NCBI GenBank assembly: GCA_012841255.1
Contig: DUUZ01000168.1
Location: 1-5,081 of the forward strand
Length of the DNA: 5,081 bases
Reading direction: 5' to 3'
From: Clostridiaceae bacterium
GTDB lineage: Bacteria > Bacillota > Clostridia > Saccharofermentanales > DTU023
Part shown: positions 1 to 5,081 of the stretch, piece after piece
Layout of the letters: the number at the start of each line of letters is the position of its first letter
Position numbering within the stretch: the first letter of the stretch is position 1
Made by a program: the position numbers and the translations under genes
Notes under the pieces: generated by a model
What the model was told of the DNA's origin: nothing
Databases searched by the model: none
The model's input: only the letters and a program-made list of their open reading frames with translations

Positions 1-215
1 TCATACTGGGCCGAGACCAGCATGGTGATCTCGATGGGAGGCTGCTGGGCGGCAATGGCCGACAGGTGGTTAGCATTCATGGAAATGGCTGTAAAAGCCC
101 CCAGCAAAAAGAGCATGAGGCTCAGGGTCGTGACTGCAGCCGCTGTTAAGAGAGGGTGCCGGCGCAGCCCCTGAAAACCCGCCTTGAAAGAATAGAACCA
201 CTCGTGCTTTTTCAC
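1..215 (-). CDS. ftsX: Cell division protein FtsX, N-terminal part (runs off the window)
   Basis: Membrane subunit of the FtsEX complex, which in bacteria couples ATP hydrolysis by FtsE to activation of peptidoglycan hydrolases at the division site or side wall. Only the first 71 codons are present; the gene continues beyond position 1. Reading from a GTG at 215-213, the protein begins MKKHEWFYSFKAG, with a basic cytoplasmic stretch to about residue 20, one hydrophobic membrane segment at about residues 22-46, then the start of the extracellular loop with PPIEITMLVSAQY. That layout (short cytoplasmic N-terminus, TM1, then an 'IEIT' strand) is typical of FtsX. The GTG start is supported by an AAGGAGGA site 6 nt upstream and by the 4-nt overlap with the ftsE stop codon (GTGA), which suggests translational coupling and a matched subunit ratio. 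The identification rests on position next to ftsE plus the N-terminal pattern; the remaining membrane segments are not visible. Confidence 0.9.
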   Translation of the reverse strand, partial: MKKHEWFYSFKAGFQGLRRHPLLTAAAVTTLSLMLFLLGAFTAISMNANHLSAIAAQQPPIEITMLVSAQY

Positions 216-1201
216 CGCCGGTCCTCCTTGCGGGGACGGATGACGGGAACCCGGCCGGTCTGGATCCTGGGCCTGTCATCTTCGGACTCTGTCCGGCTGC
301 GGCGGGATTGGGCGGCCATATTCAGACGTTCATAGAAATCCGAGTTCCGGACTGCTTCCCGCATCCGGCCCGCCCGGGCACTGCCCAGGTCTTCCTGCCG
401 AAGAAGTTCCAGGGCTTCGCTGCCCCCCTCCATCTCCCTTCGGAGCTCTTCCGCCTGCTCTTCGTAGTTCCGGGCGCAGGCGGCATAAGAGGGAAGACTG
501 TCACGCTGGCTTTCCAGGACATAGAGGCCGGCGGCATCATCGCGGACCAGGAGTCCGTCGCAGACCTCGATCACCCGCTTTTTCATCCGGTCCACGATGG
601 AGCGGTCATGGGTGCAGGTGATGACGGTTGTGCCGTTCTCCCGGTTGATCCGTTCCAGGAGGGCCATGATGGCCTCGCCGTTGACAGGATCAAGGTCCCC
701 GGTCGGTTCATCGGCCACGATCAGGGAGGGCTTGTTGATCAGGGCCCGGGCAATGGAGACCCGCTGCCTTTCGCCCCCTGAAAGCTCCGTGGGATAGTGG
801 CTGATCTTGTGACGCAGGCCGACAACGGACAGGACCAGAGGAACCCGCTGGCGGATCTTCTTCGGGGCTTCCCCGATGATCTCCATGGCAAGGGCCACAT
901 TCTCGCCGACCGTCATAGTGTCGATCAGGCGGAAATCCTGGAAGATCATGCCGATTCTGCGGCGGAGGAAAGGGATTTCCCGCTGCCTGACCCGGGCCAG
1001 GTCCGTACCCTTCATGAGGATCCGTCCTGCCGTGGGATCCTCTTCCCGGGTCAGGAGTTTGAAGACCGTCGATTTGCCGGCTCCGCTCTCCCCGATCAGG
1101 AAGAGAAATTCCCCCTCTTGGATGGTGAAGGAAACGTCATGTAGCGCCAGGGTTCCGTTGGAATAGGTTTTGCTGACGTGTTCAAATTCGATAAAAGCCA
1201 T
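212..1201 (-). CDS. ftsE: Cell division ATP-binding protein FtsE with an unusual C-terminal extension
   Basis: ABC-type ATPase of the FtsEX complex. It works at the inner face of the membrane, and its ATP cycle drives FtsX to switch on cell-wall hydrolases. All nucleotide-binding motifs are intact: Walker A GESGAGKST at 37-45, Q-loop Gln88 in IFQDF, signature LSGGERQ at 140-146, Walker B LIVADEP at 160-166 with catalytic Glu165, D-loop GDLD at 168-171 and switch His198 in THD. The conventional FtsE domain ends near residue 227 at RDDAAGLY, which matches the usual family length of about 220-230 residues. Here a further 102 or so residues follow, rich in Glu and Arg, with a helical or coiled-coil-like piece at about 244-270 and a basic end (RPRKEDRR). 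The start is an ATG preceded by GGAGAG. The gene lies 38 nt after a CdaR-like regulator and overlaps ftsX by 4 nt, so the three are probably one operon. The FtsE assignment is firm; the role of the tail is unknown. Confidence 0.95.
   Translation of the reverse strand: MAFIEFEHVSKTYSNGTLALHDVSFTIQEGEFLFLIGESGAGKSTVFKLLTREEDPTAGRILMKGTDLARVRQREIPFLRRRIGMIFQDFRLIDTMTVGENVALAMEIIGEAPKKIRQRVPLVLSVVGLRHKISHYPTELSGGERQRVSIARALINKPSLIVADEPTGDLDPVNGEAIMALLERINRENGTTVITCTHDRSIVDRMKKRVIEVCDGLLVRDDAAGLYVLESQRDSLPSYAACARNYEEQAEELRREMEGGSEALELLRQEDLGSARAGRMREAVRNSDFYERLNMAAQSRRSRTESEDDRPRIQTGRVPVIRPRKEDRR
222..229 (-). promoter_or_regulatory. Ribosome binding site of ftsX, inside the end of ftsE
   Basis: On the minus strand the sequence AAGGAGGA ends 6 nt before the GTG at 215. 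It lies within the last codons of ftsE, and it decides the ftsX start in favour of this GTG rather than the internal ATG codons further on. Confidence 0.85.
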
Positions 1202-1210
1202 AGGCTCTCC

Positions 1211-1230
1211 GCCGGCCCCGCAAGGCCGGC
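1211..1230 (-). repeat. GC-rich hairpin in the ftsE leader
   Basis: A perfect 7-bp inverted repeat (GCCGGCC, 6-nt loop, GGCCGGC) fills about half of the 38-nt spacer between the regulator and ftsE. In the minus-strand RNA the 3' arm is followed at once by GGAGAGCCT and then the ATG of ftsE, so the stem abuts the ribosome binding site. No U-run follows, so it is not an intrinsic terminator. It could influence translation initiation or act as a stabilising or processing element; this is inference. Confidence 0.5.
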
Positions 1231-1239
1231 CCGGACGCT

Positions 1240-2343
1240 TTACCGCCCTGCCTTTTGTTCTTCCACGTAGGCCAGATAGTCGCGGACCATGTCGGCCAGT
1301 TTGAACAAAACGGCATCCTCAAAGTTGCGAAGATCAAGGCCGGTGATCTTCTCCACCTTGTCCAGCCTGTAGACCAGGGTATTGCGGTGGACGAAGAGCT
1401 GCCTTGACGTCTCGCTTCCGTTCAGGTTGTTTTCAAAGAACTTATTGATGGTTGTCATGGTCACGGGATCCAGAGATTCGTAGGTCCCGGGCTTGAAGAC
1501 CTCCCGCAAGAAGAGTTCGCAAAGGGTGATGGGCAGCTGGTAGATCAGGCGGCCCAGGCCCAGTTTCTCATAACGCATGACGGAAGAGCCGGAGTTCTCG
1601 AAGATCTCGCCGACAATCAGTGCAATTGAAGCCTGCTGGTAAGCCTTGGCGGTTTCAGTCAAGGTCAGCGCAGTCATGCTGACCCCGATCTTGACATCGG
1701 CCATGGCTTCTTCCTTCAGGGTCACGATCAGCTTATCCAGGAAGGTCTTGAGGCTGTCCATATTCTCATCCGTGGCTTCCACCATCAAAACGATATCGGT
1801 TTCATCCACGGGCAGGACGAAGTCGTCGGGCCGGGCTTCAAACTGCCCCTGGATAGTCTCCAGGACCGCCCGGTGCTCCTCGGGCTTGCAGCGGACCAGA
1901 AGGATGATCCTCCGGTCGGAATAGCGGATCCGGTATTCCCGTGACTTCAGCGGGATATCCCCGGGCAGCTCATTTTCCAGGAGTACATTCCTCAGGAAAA
2001 GGTGCTTATGCTCGGACTCACGCGACTCGCTGTCGTCGCGTTTGCCCTGTTCGGCGCCGATCCAGCGGGACAAAAGCTCAACATAGCCCCTGGCCGCTTC
2101 ATCGGTTCCTTCCGAAAAGCTGATCACGTAGCTTTCGTCGGGGCGTCTGGCAATCCGGTAGGTCTTATCGCCGGCTGTTGCCAAGTCGTCCCCCGAGGCC
2201 AGGAGGGCCCGGACAGCCGCATCCTGGCTGCCGATCAAGCGTTCATCAGAGGCAGCAAATACGACGCCCTGTCCGTCCGCCAAACCGACGGTACGGCCCA
2301 GGTGGGGCGCGATCTCATTCAGGGATTTTTGGATGTCCATCAT
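1240..2343 (-). CDS. CdaR/PucR-type transcriptional regulator upstream of ftsEX
   Basis: A probable DNA-binding regulator of 367 residues. The C-terminus (about 297-355) is a clear PucR/CdaR-type helix-turn-helix: FFENNLNGSETSRQLFVHRN followed by TLVYRLDKVEKITGLDLR, then an Asp-rich tail helix, the hallmark of this family. The middle (about 135-265) resembles the degenerate GGDEF-like domain found between sensor and HTH in CdaR proteins. The N-terminal ~95 residues contain a GQGVVFAASDERLIGSQDAA stretch that recalls the diacid-recognition domain of CdaR ('..G.IIAS.D..RIG..H.GA'), but it is shorter and diverged, so the ligand cannot be stated. There is no membrane segment, so the protein should be cytoplasmic. 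Two adjacent ATGs start the ORF (MMD); the first is chosen because GAGGA lies 7 nt before it. Its position 38 nt before ftsE, same strand, suggests co-transcription and perhaps control of ftsEX or of itself. Family assignment is firm; target and signal are unknown. Confidence 0.88.
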   Translation of the reverse strand: MMDIQKSLNEIAPHLGRTVGLADGQGVVFAASDERLIGSQDAAVRALLASGDDLATAGDKTYRIARRPDESYVISFSEGTDEAARGYVELLSRWIGAEQGKRDDSESRESEHKHLFLRNVLLENELPGDIPLKSREYRIRYSDRRIILLVRCKPEEHRAVLETIQGQFEARPDDFVLPVDETDIVLMVEATDENMDSLKTFLDKLIVTLKEEAMADVKIGVSMTALTLTETAKAYQQASIALIVGEIFENSGSSVMRYEKLGLGRLIYQLPITLCELFLREVFKPGTYESLDPVTMTTINKFFENNLNGSETSRQLFVHRNTLVYRLDKVEKITGLDLRNFEDAVLFKLADMVRDYLAYVEEQKAGR

Positions 2344-2350
2344 AATATTA

Positions 2351-2355
2351 TCCTC
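2351..2355 (-). promoter_or_regulatory. Ribosome binding site of the CdaR/PucR-type regulator
   Basis: GAGGA on the minus strand, 7 nt before the ATG at 2343 and 10 nt before the second ATG at 2340. The spacing favours the first ATG. Confidence 0.65.
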
Positions 2356-2363
2356 ACATTAAT

Positions 2364-2377
2364 TTCATTTCGATGAA
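2364..2377. repeat. Small inverted repeat just upstream of the regulator gene
   Basis: TTCAT-TTCG-ATGAA, perfect 5-bp arms around 4 nt, lying about 20 nt upstream of the start codon of the regulator gene, in an otherwise AT-rich stretch. It could be an operator for autoregulation or simply chance; a 5-bp arm is short. Confidence 0.25.
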
Positions 2378-2387
2378 GTGCTGTCGA

Positions 2388-2428
2388 ATAAACCGCCGGA
2401 ACCAGCACTCTGAAGCGCTGATTCCGGC
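2388..2428 (-). terminator. Probable intrinsic terminator downstream of fhs
   Basis: In the minus-strand RNA a 14-bp stem forms from two arms at 2428-2415 and 2408-2395, with two G-U pairs and no bulge, around a 6-nt loop (UUCAGA). It is followed by GGUUUAUU, a short and interrupted U-run. It starts 47 nt after the fhs stop codon and ends about 50 nt before the next gene. The stem is strong, but the weak U-run suggests incomplete termination, leaving room for some read-through into the regulator-ftsEX genes. On the plus strand the hairpin has no following T-run, so it would serve only minus-strand transcripts. Confidence 0.6.
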
Positions 2429-2474
2429 CGTCCTTCCATTCACACTTCACAAGGGCTTGGCCGCCCCCTGCATT

Positions 2475-4154
2475 TTAGAACAAGCCGGAAATACGGCCGT
2501 GTTCATCCACATCGATCCGTTCTGCCGACGGAACCTTGGGCAGACCGGGCATGGTCATGACCTCGCCTGTCAGGGCCACGATAAAGCCGGCTCCTGCAGA
2601 CACCTTGAGGTTGCGGACCGTGACCCGGAAACCCCTGGGGGCACCGAGCAGGGCAGGGTTGTCAGAGAAGGAGTACTGGGTCTTGGCGACACAGATGGGC
2701 AGATGGCCGAAGCCGTTTTCATCCAGCTGTTTCAGCTGCTTGACGGCAGGCCCCACAAAGTCCACTCCATCCGCATGGTAGATGCGGCGGGCAATGGCTT
2801 CAATTTTCTCCTTGATGGTGGTGTCATCACCATAGGTGAAGCCCAGCGGGCCCTTGTCCGGCAGTTCGCAAAGACGGACCACTTCCCGGGCCAGCTCTTC
2901 GCCGCCTTCACCGCCCTTGCCCCAGACTTCGGACAAGGCTACATTGACGCCTTCCTTCTCGCATTCCTCCCGGACCAGGGCCAGCTCAGCCTCCGAGTCA
3001 TCGGGGAAGCGGTTGATGGCGACCACGACCGGCCGCTGGAAAACTTCCATAACATTTTTAACGTGCTGGATCAGGTTGGGCATACCCGCCTTCAGGGCTT
3101 CGAGGTTCTCCCCCTTGAGGTCGGTCTTGGCAACGCCGCCGTGCATCTTCAGGGCCCGGATGGTCGCCACCAGGACGATGGCCTCCGGAGCCAGGCCGGC
3201 GGTCCGGCACTTGATGTCGATGAACTTCTCGGCACCCAGGTCGGCTCCGAAACCTGCCTCGGTGATCAGGTAGTCGGCGTGGGAGAGTCCCATGGTGGTC
3301 GCCAGCACGCTGTTGCAGCCGTGGGCGATATTGGCGAAGGGGCCGCCGTGCACATAGGCCGGCGTTCCCTCAATGGTCTGGACCAGGTTGGGCTGGAGAG
3401 CGTCCTTCAAAAGGACGGTCATGGCACCGTGGGCCTTGAGATCGCTGGCGGTAACCGGCTTCCCGGCATAGGTATAGCCGACCACGATATTGCCCAGGCG
3501 TTCCTTCAGGTCTGTGAGCGAGGTGGCCAGGCAGAAGACCGCCATGACTTCCGAGGCCACGGTAATTTCAAAACCGTCTTCCCGGGGGGTTCCGTTGGCC
3601 TTGCCGCCCAGACCGTCGATGACAAAACGGAGCTGGCGGTCGTTCATGTCGACGGCCCGCTTCCAGGTCACCTGCCGGGGATCAATCCCCAGGGCATTGC
3701 CCTGCTGGATATGGTTGTCAAGCATGGCCGCCAAAAGATTGTTTGCCGCTCCGATGGCGTGCATGTCACCTGTGAAATGGAGGTTCAGGTCTTCCATGGG
3801 GATGACCTGGGCGTAGCCGCCGCCGGCCGCCCCGCCCTTGACCCCGAAAACAGGGCCCATGGAGGGTTCGCGGAGCGCGACAGCACAGTTGATGCCCAGC
3901 CGCGTCATCCCGTCCGCCAGACCTATAGTGGTGGTCGTCTTCCCCTCCCCTGCCGGGGTCGGGGTAATGGCGGTCACCAGGATCAGCTTGCCTCTTTTAT
4001 CTGCATTATCCGTAAGTGCCTCAAGCGACACCTTGGCTTTATATCTTCCGTAATGTTCCAGGTACTTTTGAGGAATGCCGGCTTTTTCCGCAATCTCGTC
4101 AATGGGACGAAGCGTGGCTTCCTGTGCGATTTCGATATCTGACTTGTAACCCAT
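2475..4154 (-). CDS. fhs: Formate--tetrahydrofolate ligase (10-formyl-THF synthetase)
   Basis: Cytoplasmic enzyme that joins formate to tetrahydrofolate using ATP, giving 10-formyl-THF plus ADP and phosphate. It feeds purine and fMet-tRNA synthesis and, in acetogens, the methyl branch of the Wood-Ljungdahl pathway. At 559 residues it has the usual full length for the family. Visible landmarks: P-loop TPAGEGKTT at 66-74; EPSMGPVFG followed by the first family signature GVKGGAAGGGY at 104-114; FTGDMHAI at 128-135; HGGPFANIAHG at 269-279; the second signature VATIRALKMHGG at 329-340; and LPICVAKTQYSFSD near 485-498. No frameshift or missing motif is seen. The ATG at 4154 is supported by AGGAGG 5 nt upstream and by the expected N-terminus. 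It follows a Crp/Fnr-type regulator gene by 77 nt on the same strand and is followed by a likely terminator. None of the partner folate genes (folD, fchA) is in the window, so acetogenesis cannot be inferred from this gene alone. Confidence 0.98.
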   Translation of the reverse strand: MGYKSDIEIAQEATLRPIDEIAEKAGIPQKYLEHYGRYKAKVSLEALTDNADKRGKLILVTAITPTPAGEGKTTTTIGLADGMTRLGINCAVALREPSMGPVFGVKGGAAGGGYAQVIPMEDLNLHFTGDMHAIGAANNLLAAMLDNHIQQGNALGIDPRQVTWKRAVDMNDRQLRFVIDGLGGKANGTPREDGFEITVASEVMAVFCLATSLTDLKERLGNIVVGYTYAGKPVTASDLKAHGAMTVLLKDALQPNLVQTIEGTPAYVHGGPFANIAHGCNSVLATTMGLSHADYLITEAGFGADLGAEKFIDIKCRTAGLAPEAIVLVATIRALKMHGGVAKTDLKGENLEALKAGMPNLIQHVKNVMEVFQRPVVVAINRFPDDSEAELALVREECEKEGVNVALSEVWGKGGEGGEELAREVVRLCELPDKGPLGFTYGDDTTIKEKIEAIARRIYHADGVDFVGPAVKQLKQLDENGFGHLPICVAKTQYSFSDNPALLGAPRGFRVTVRNLKVSAGAGFIVALTGEVMTMPGLPKVPSAERIDVDEHGRISGLF

Positions 4155-4159
4155 AAAAA

Positions 4160-4165
4160 CCTCCT
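4160..4165 (-). promoter_or_regulatory. Strong ribosome binding site of fhs
   Basis: AGGAGG on the minus strand, separated from the ATG at 4154 by five T residues. A full consensus site, consistent with high expression of an abundant enzyme. Confidence 0.85.
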
Positions 4166-4178
4166 GTGTTCACCTTCC

Positions 4179-4192
4179 GGGCGGGCCCGCCC
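4179..4192. repeat. 14-nt perfect GC palindrome in the fhs leader
   Basis: GGGCGGGCCCGCCC is its own reverse complement and lies 13 nt upstream of the fhs ribosome binding site. As RNA it could form a 5-bp stem with a GGCC loop; as DNA it is symmetric enough for a dimeric protein. No U-run follows on either strand, so it is not a terminator. Confidence 0.45.
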
Positions 4193-4194
4193 AA

Positions 4195-4222
4195 ATCAAA
4201 ATATTATGCCGGGTATGCCCGG
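4195..4222 (-). terminator. Weak terminator-like hairpin after the Crp/Fnr-type gene
   Basis: In the minus-strand RNA, CCGGG-CAUA-CCCGG (4222-4209) forms a 5-bp GC stem, 9 nt after the stop codon of the regulator gene. It is followed by CAUAAUAUUUUGAUU, which is AU-rich but not a clean U-run. The short stem makes it a poor terminator; it may only reduce transcription into fhs. Its 5' arm can also pair with the downstream palindrome. Confidence 0.3.
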
Positions 4223-4231
4223 TTAATTCCA

Positions 4232-4966
4232 TCAGTCCACTTCGCAGTCTTCGTAAAGGCCGCAGGCCAGTCCGTGAAGATCCATCAGCCAGATATTGCG
4301 GCCGCTGACCCGGATCAGGCCATCCTTTTCCATACTGATCAGTTCCCTGGAAAAAGAAGGCCGCGGCATGGCCAGGAGCCTCGCAACAACTTCCTTTGAA
4401 ACAGGGAGCACCACGGATGAGGTGGTGGGGACCTCCAGCGCCTCGCGCAGGGTCTTGCCCTCGAATTCCAGCTGTTCCTCCAAAAGGGAGAGCAGATAGC
4501 CCGAGATCTTAAGCCGGAGCGTCTTTTGGGACAGGAGGTGGATCCTTTGATCCTGATCCCGGCCCCGGTCCGACAGAAAAGCCATGTAATTCAGAAGAAG
4601 CTGGGAACTCCTGGCGATCAGCGCCAAAAGATCCTCCCTGGAAATAAAGATGGTCTTGACCAGGGTCAGGGCTTCCAGTGAATAGGGGAAATGCTTATTC
4701 GAAGAGAAAATGAGATCGGCCCCGTAAACGGTCCCCGGCCCCAACAGATTCAAGGTGGTGTATTCCCCGGTCGGTGTATATTTCTGGCGGGCCGCCTGGC
4801 CCTCGACAATCACACCGATTCCCTGGCATACCGCCCCCTCCATGACAATGAGCTGGCCCTTGCCGTGGAGATGCGTATGCGTGTCCCGGCAATAGTCCAC
4901 ATAAAGATCATGGTCCAGTCCCGCGAATAACGGCGTTGAGGCCATGACTTCACAAGTTTTTTTCAT
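4232..4966 (-). CDS. Crp/Fnr-family transcriptional regulator next to fhs
   Basis: A dimeric-type effector-responsive regulator of 244 residues. Residues about 12-115 fit the cyclic-nucleotide-binding (cupin-like) fold: PLFAGL at the start, GQLIVMEGAVCQGIGVIVEG as the central strands and glycine turns, and LNLLGPGTVYGADLIF where the phosphate-binding segment of CRP would lie. The Arg-Ser-rich cAMP contact pattern is absent, so cAMP is not a likely ligand. A long dimer helix runs at about 115-140, and the C-terminal winged helix is clear: VSKEVVARLLAMPRPSFSRE at 189-208, then EKDGLIRVSGRNIWLMD. Five Cys are scattered (5, 26, 48, 235, 241) with no Fnr-type N-terminal Fe-S cluster motif. His30, His32 and His34 alternate (THTHLHG). 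The ATG at 4966 is preferred; a TTG at 4978 would add four residues but leaves no gap to the GGAAGGGG site. The gene lies 77 nt upstream of fhs on the same strand, so fhs is a candidate target. Confidence 0.88.
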   Translation of the reverse strand: MKKTCEVMASTPLFAGLDHDLYVDYCRDTHTHLHGKGQLIVMEGAVCQGIGVIVEGQAARQKYTPTGEYTTLNLLGPGTVYGADLIFSSNKHFPYSLEALTLVKTIFISREDLLALIARSSQLLLNYMAFLSDRGRDQDQRIHLLSQKTLRLKISGYLLSLLEEQLEFEGKTLREALEVPTTSSVVLPVSKEVVARLLAMPRPSFSRELISMEKDGLIRVSGRNIWLMDLHGLACGLYEDCEVD

Positions 4967-4978
4967 ATGCGTTACCAA

Positions 4979-4986
4979 CCCCTTCC
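4979..4986 (-). promoter_or_regulatory. Ribosome binding site of the Crp/Fnr-type gene
   Basis: GGAAGGGG on the minus strand ends 12 nt before the ATG at 4966, a rather long spacing, and directly touches the alternative TTG at 4978. The zero spacing argues against TTG, so the ATG start is chosen. Translation may be modest because of the long gap. Confidence 0.5.
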
Positions 4987-5009
4987 ATACCTGTCCGTAT
5001 ACTCATATC

Positions 5010-5038
5010 AGAATAACAAAAATAGCCCGGCTTGTCTC
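5010..5038 (-). promoter_or_regulatory. Candidate sigma-A promoter of the Crp/Fnr-type gene
   Basis: On the minus strand GAGACA (5038-5033) matches four of six bases of the -35 consensus. It is separated by 17 nt from TATTCT (5015-5010), four of six of the -10 consensus, preceded by TGT as in an extended -10. Transcription would start near 5003, leaving a leader of about 37 nt. The match is imperfect but spacing and position are good. Confidence 0.35.
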
Positions 5039-5052
5039 TATAGACCCGCTTT

Positions 5053-5068
5053 TGCCAGAAGGCTGGCA
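5053..5068. repeat. Small hairpin at the right edge of the window
   Basis: TGCCAG-AAGG-CTGGCA, perfect 6-bp arms around 4 nt. It overlaps a second possible stem, GCAGG-AGC-CCTGC at 5066-5078, so the two cannot form together. Neither strand has a U-run in the right place for a terminator. With the flank cut off at 5081, it cannot be assigned to a gene. Confidence 0.3.
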
Positions 5069-5081
5069 GGAGCCCTGCTCA

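Noticed and set aside
70..279. Minus-strand frame of 69 codons across the ftsE-ftsX junction
   Set aside because: It is out of frame with both ftsE and ftsX, which account for this stretch fully, and its sequence is low-complexity.
308..1144. Several plus-strand frames opposite ftsE
   Set aside because: They overlap a clearly identified ABC ATPase gene, show no family motifs and lack good ribosome binding sites; they are antisense shadows.
2344..2393. Sigma-A promoter TCGACA / ATTAAT before the CdaR/PucR-type gene
   Set aside because: The spacing is 18 nt with a 4/6 -10 box, and the start would fall on or next to the ribosome binding site, leaving almost no leader.
2373..4142. Open frame of 589 codons on the plus strand, lying opposite fhs
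   Set aside because: It mirrors almost the whole of fhs, has no recognisable domain, and its composition is what GC-rich codon usage gives on the antisense strand. The minus-strand frame is an unmistakable enzyme.
4155..4231. Tetrahydrofolate riboswitch in the fhs leader
   Set aside because: The spacer is short, and I do not see the conserved sequence blocks of the known THF riboswitch; the two short palindromes do not match its layout.
4967..4978. TTG start for the Crp/Fnr-type gene
   Set aside because: It would leave no space between the GGAAGGGG site and the start codon; the ATG 12 nt further on begins with a normal MKK N-terminus.
5066..5081. Ribosome binding site (GCAGGAG) of a divergent plus-strand gene starting beyond the window
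   Set aside because: No start codon is visible before the sequence ends, and the motif is also part of a hairpin; there is not enough sequence to decide.

Overview
The window looks like chromosomal core DNA from a fairly GC-rich member of the Clostridia (Bacillota). I infer this from the protein families, the purine-rich Shine-Dalgarno (SD) sites (AGGAGG, AAGGAGGA, GAGGA), a GTG start on ftsX, and a gene order of CdaR/PucR-type regulator, ftsE, ftsX that I associate with clostridial genomes. I cannot name a genus. All five genes lie on the minus strand, so transcription runs from high to low coordinates. Gene density is high: the longest gap is 131 nt, and there is no RNA gene, mobile element, CRISPR array or sign of recent transfer.

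In transcription order, the right end (4979-5081) is a 103-nt non-coding region with a candidate promoter. It leads into a Crp/Fnr-family regulator (4232-4966). After a 77-nt spacer holding two small GC-rich palindromes comes fhs (2475-4154), a full-length formate--tetrahydrofolate ligase with all its signature motifs. Next is a 131-nt spacer with a strong 14-bp hairpin (2395-2428), probably an imperfect intrinsic terminator. Then follows a CdaR/PucR-type regulator (1240-2343), a 38-nt spacer with a perfect 7-bp hairpin against the next ribosome binding site, then ftsE (212-1201) and the first 71 codons of ftsX (1-215), which overlaps ftsE by 4 nt (GTGA).

There are two functional blocks. The first is one-carbon metabolism: the ligase activates formate onto tetrahydrofolate for purine, fMet and thymidylate synthesis (or the Wood-Ljungdahl pathway), with an effector-binding regulator just upstream. 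The second is cell-wall division: FtsEX is an ABC-type complex that activates peptidoglycan hydrolases, here preceded by a regulator that may sense a metabolite.

Nothing here is a clearly new system. The oddest points are a roughly 100-residue charged C-terminal extension on FtsE, the HxHxH cluster in the sensor domain of the Crp/Fnr protein, and the mutually exclusive hairpins in the fhs leader.
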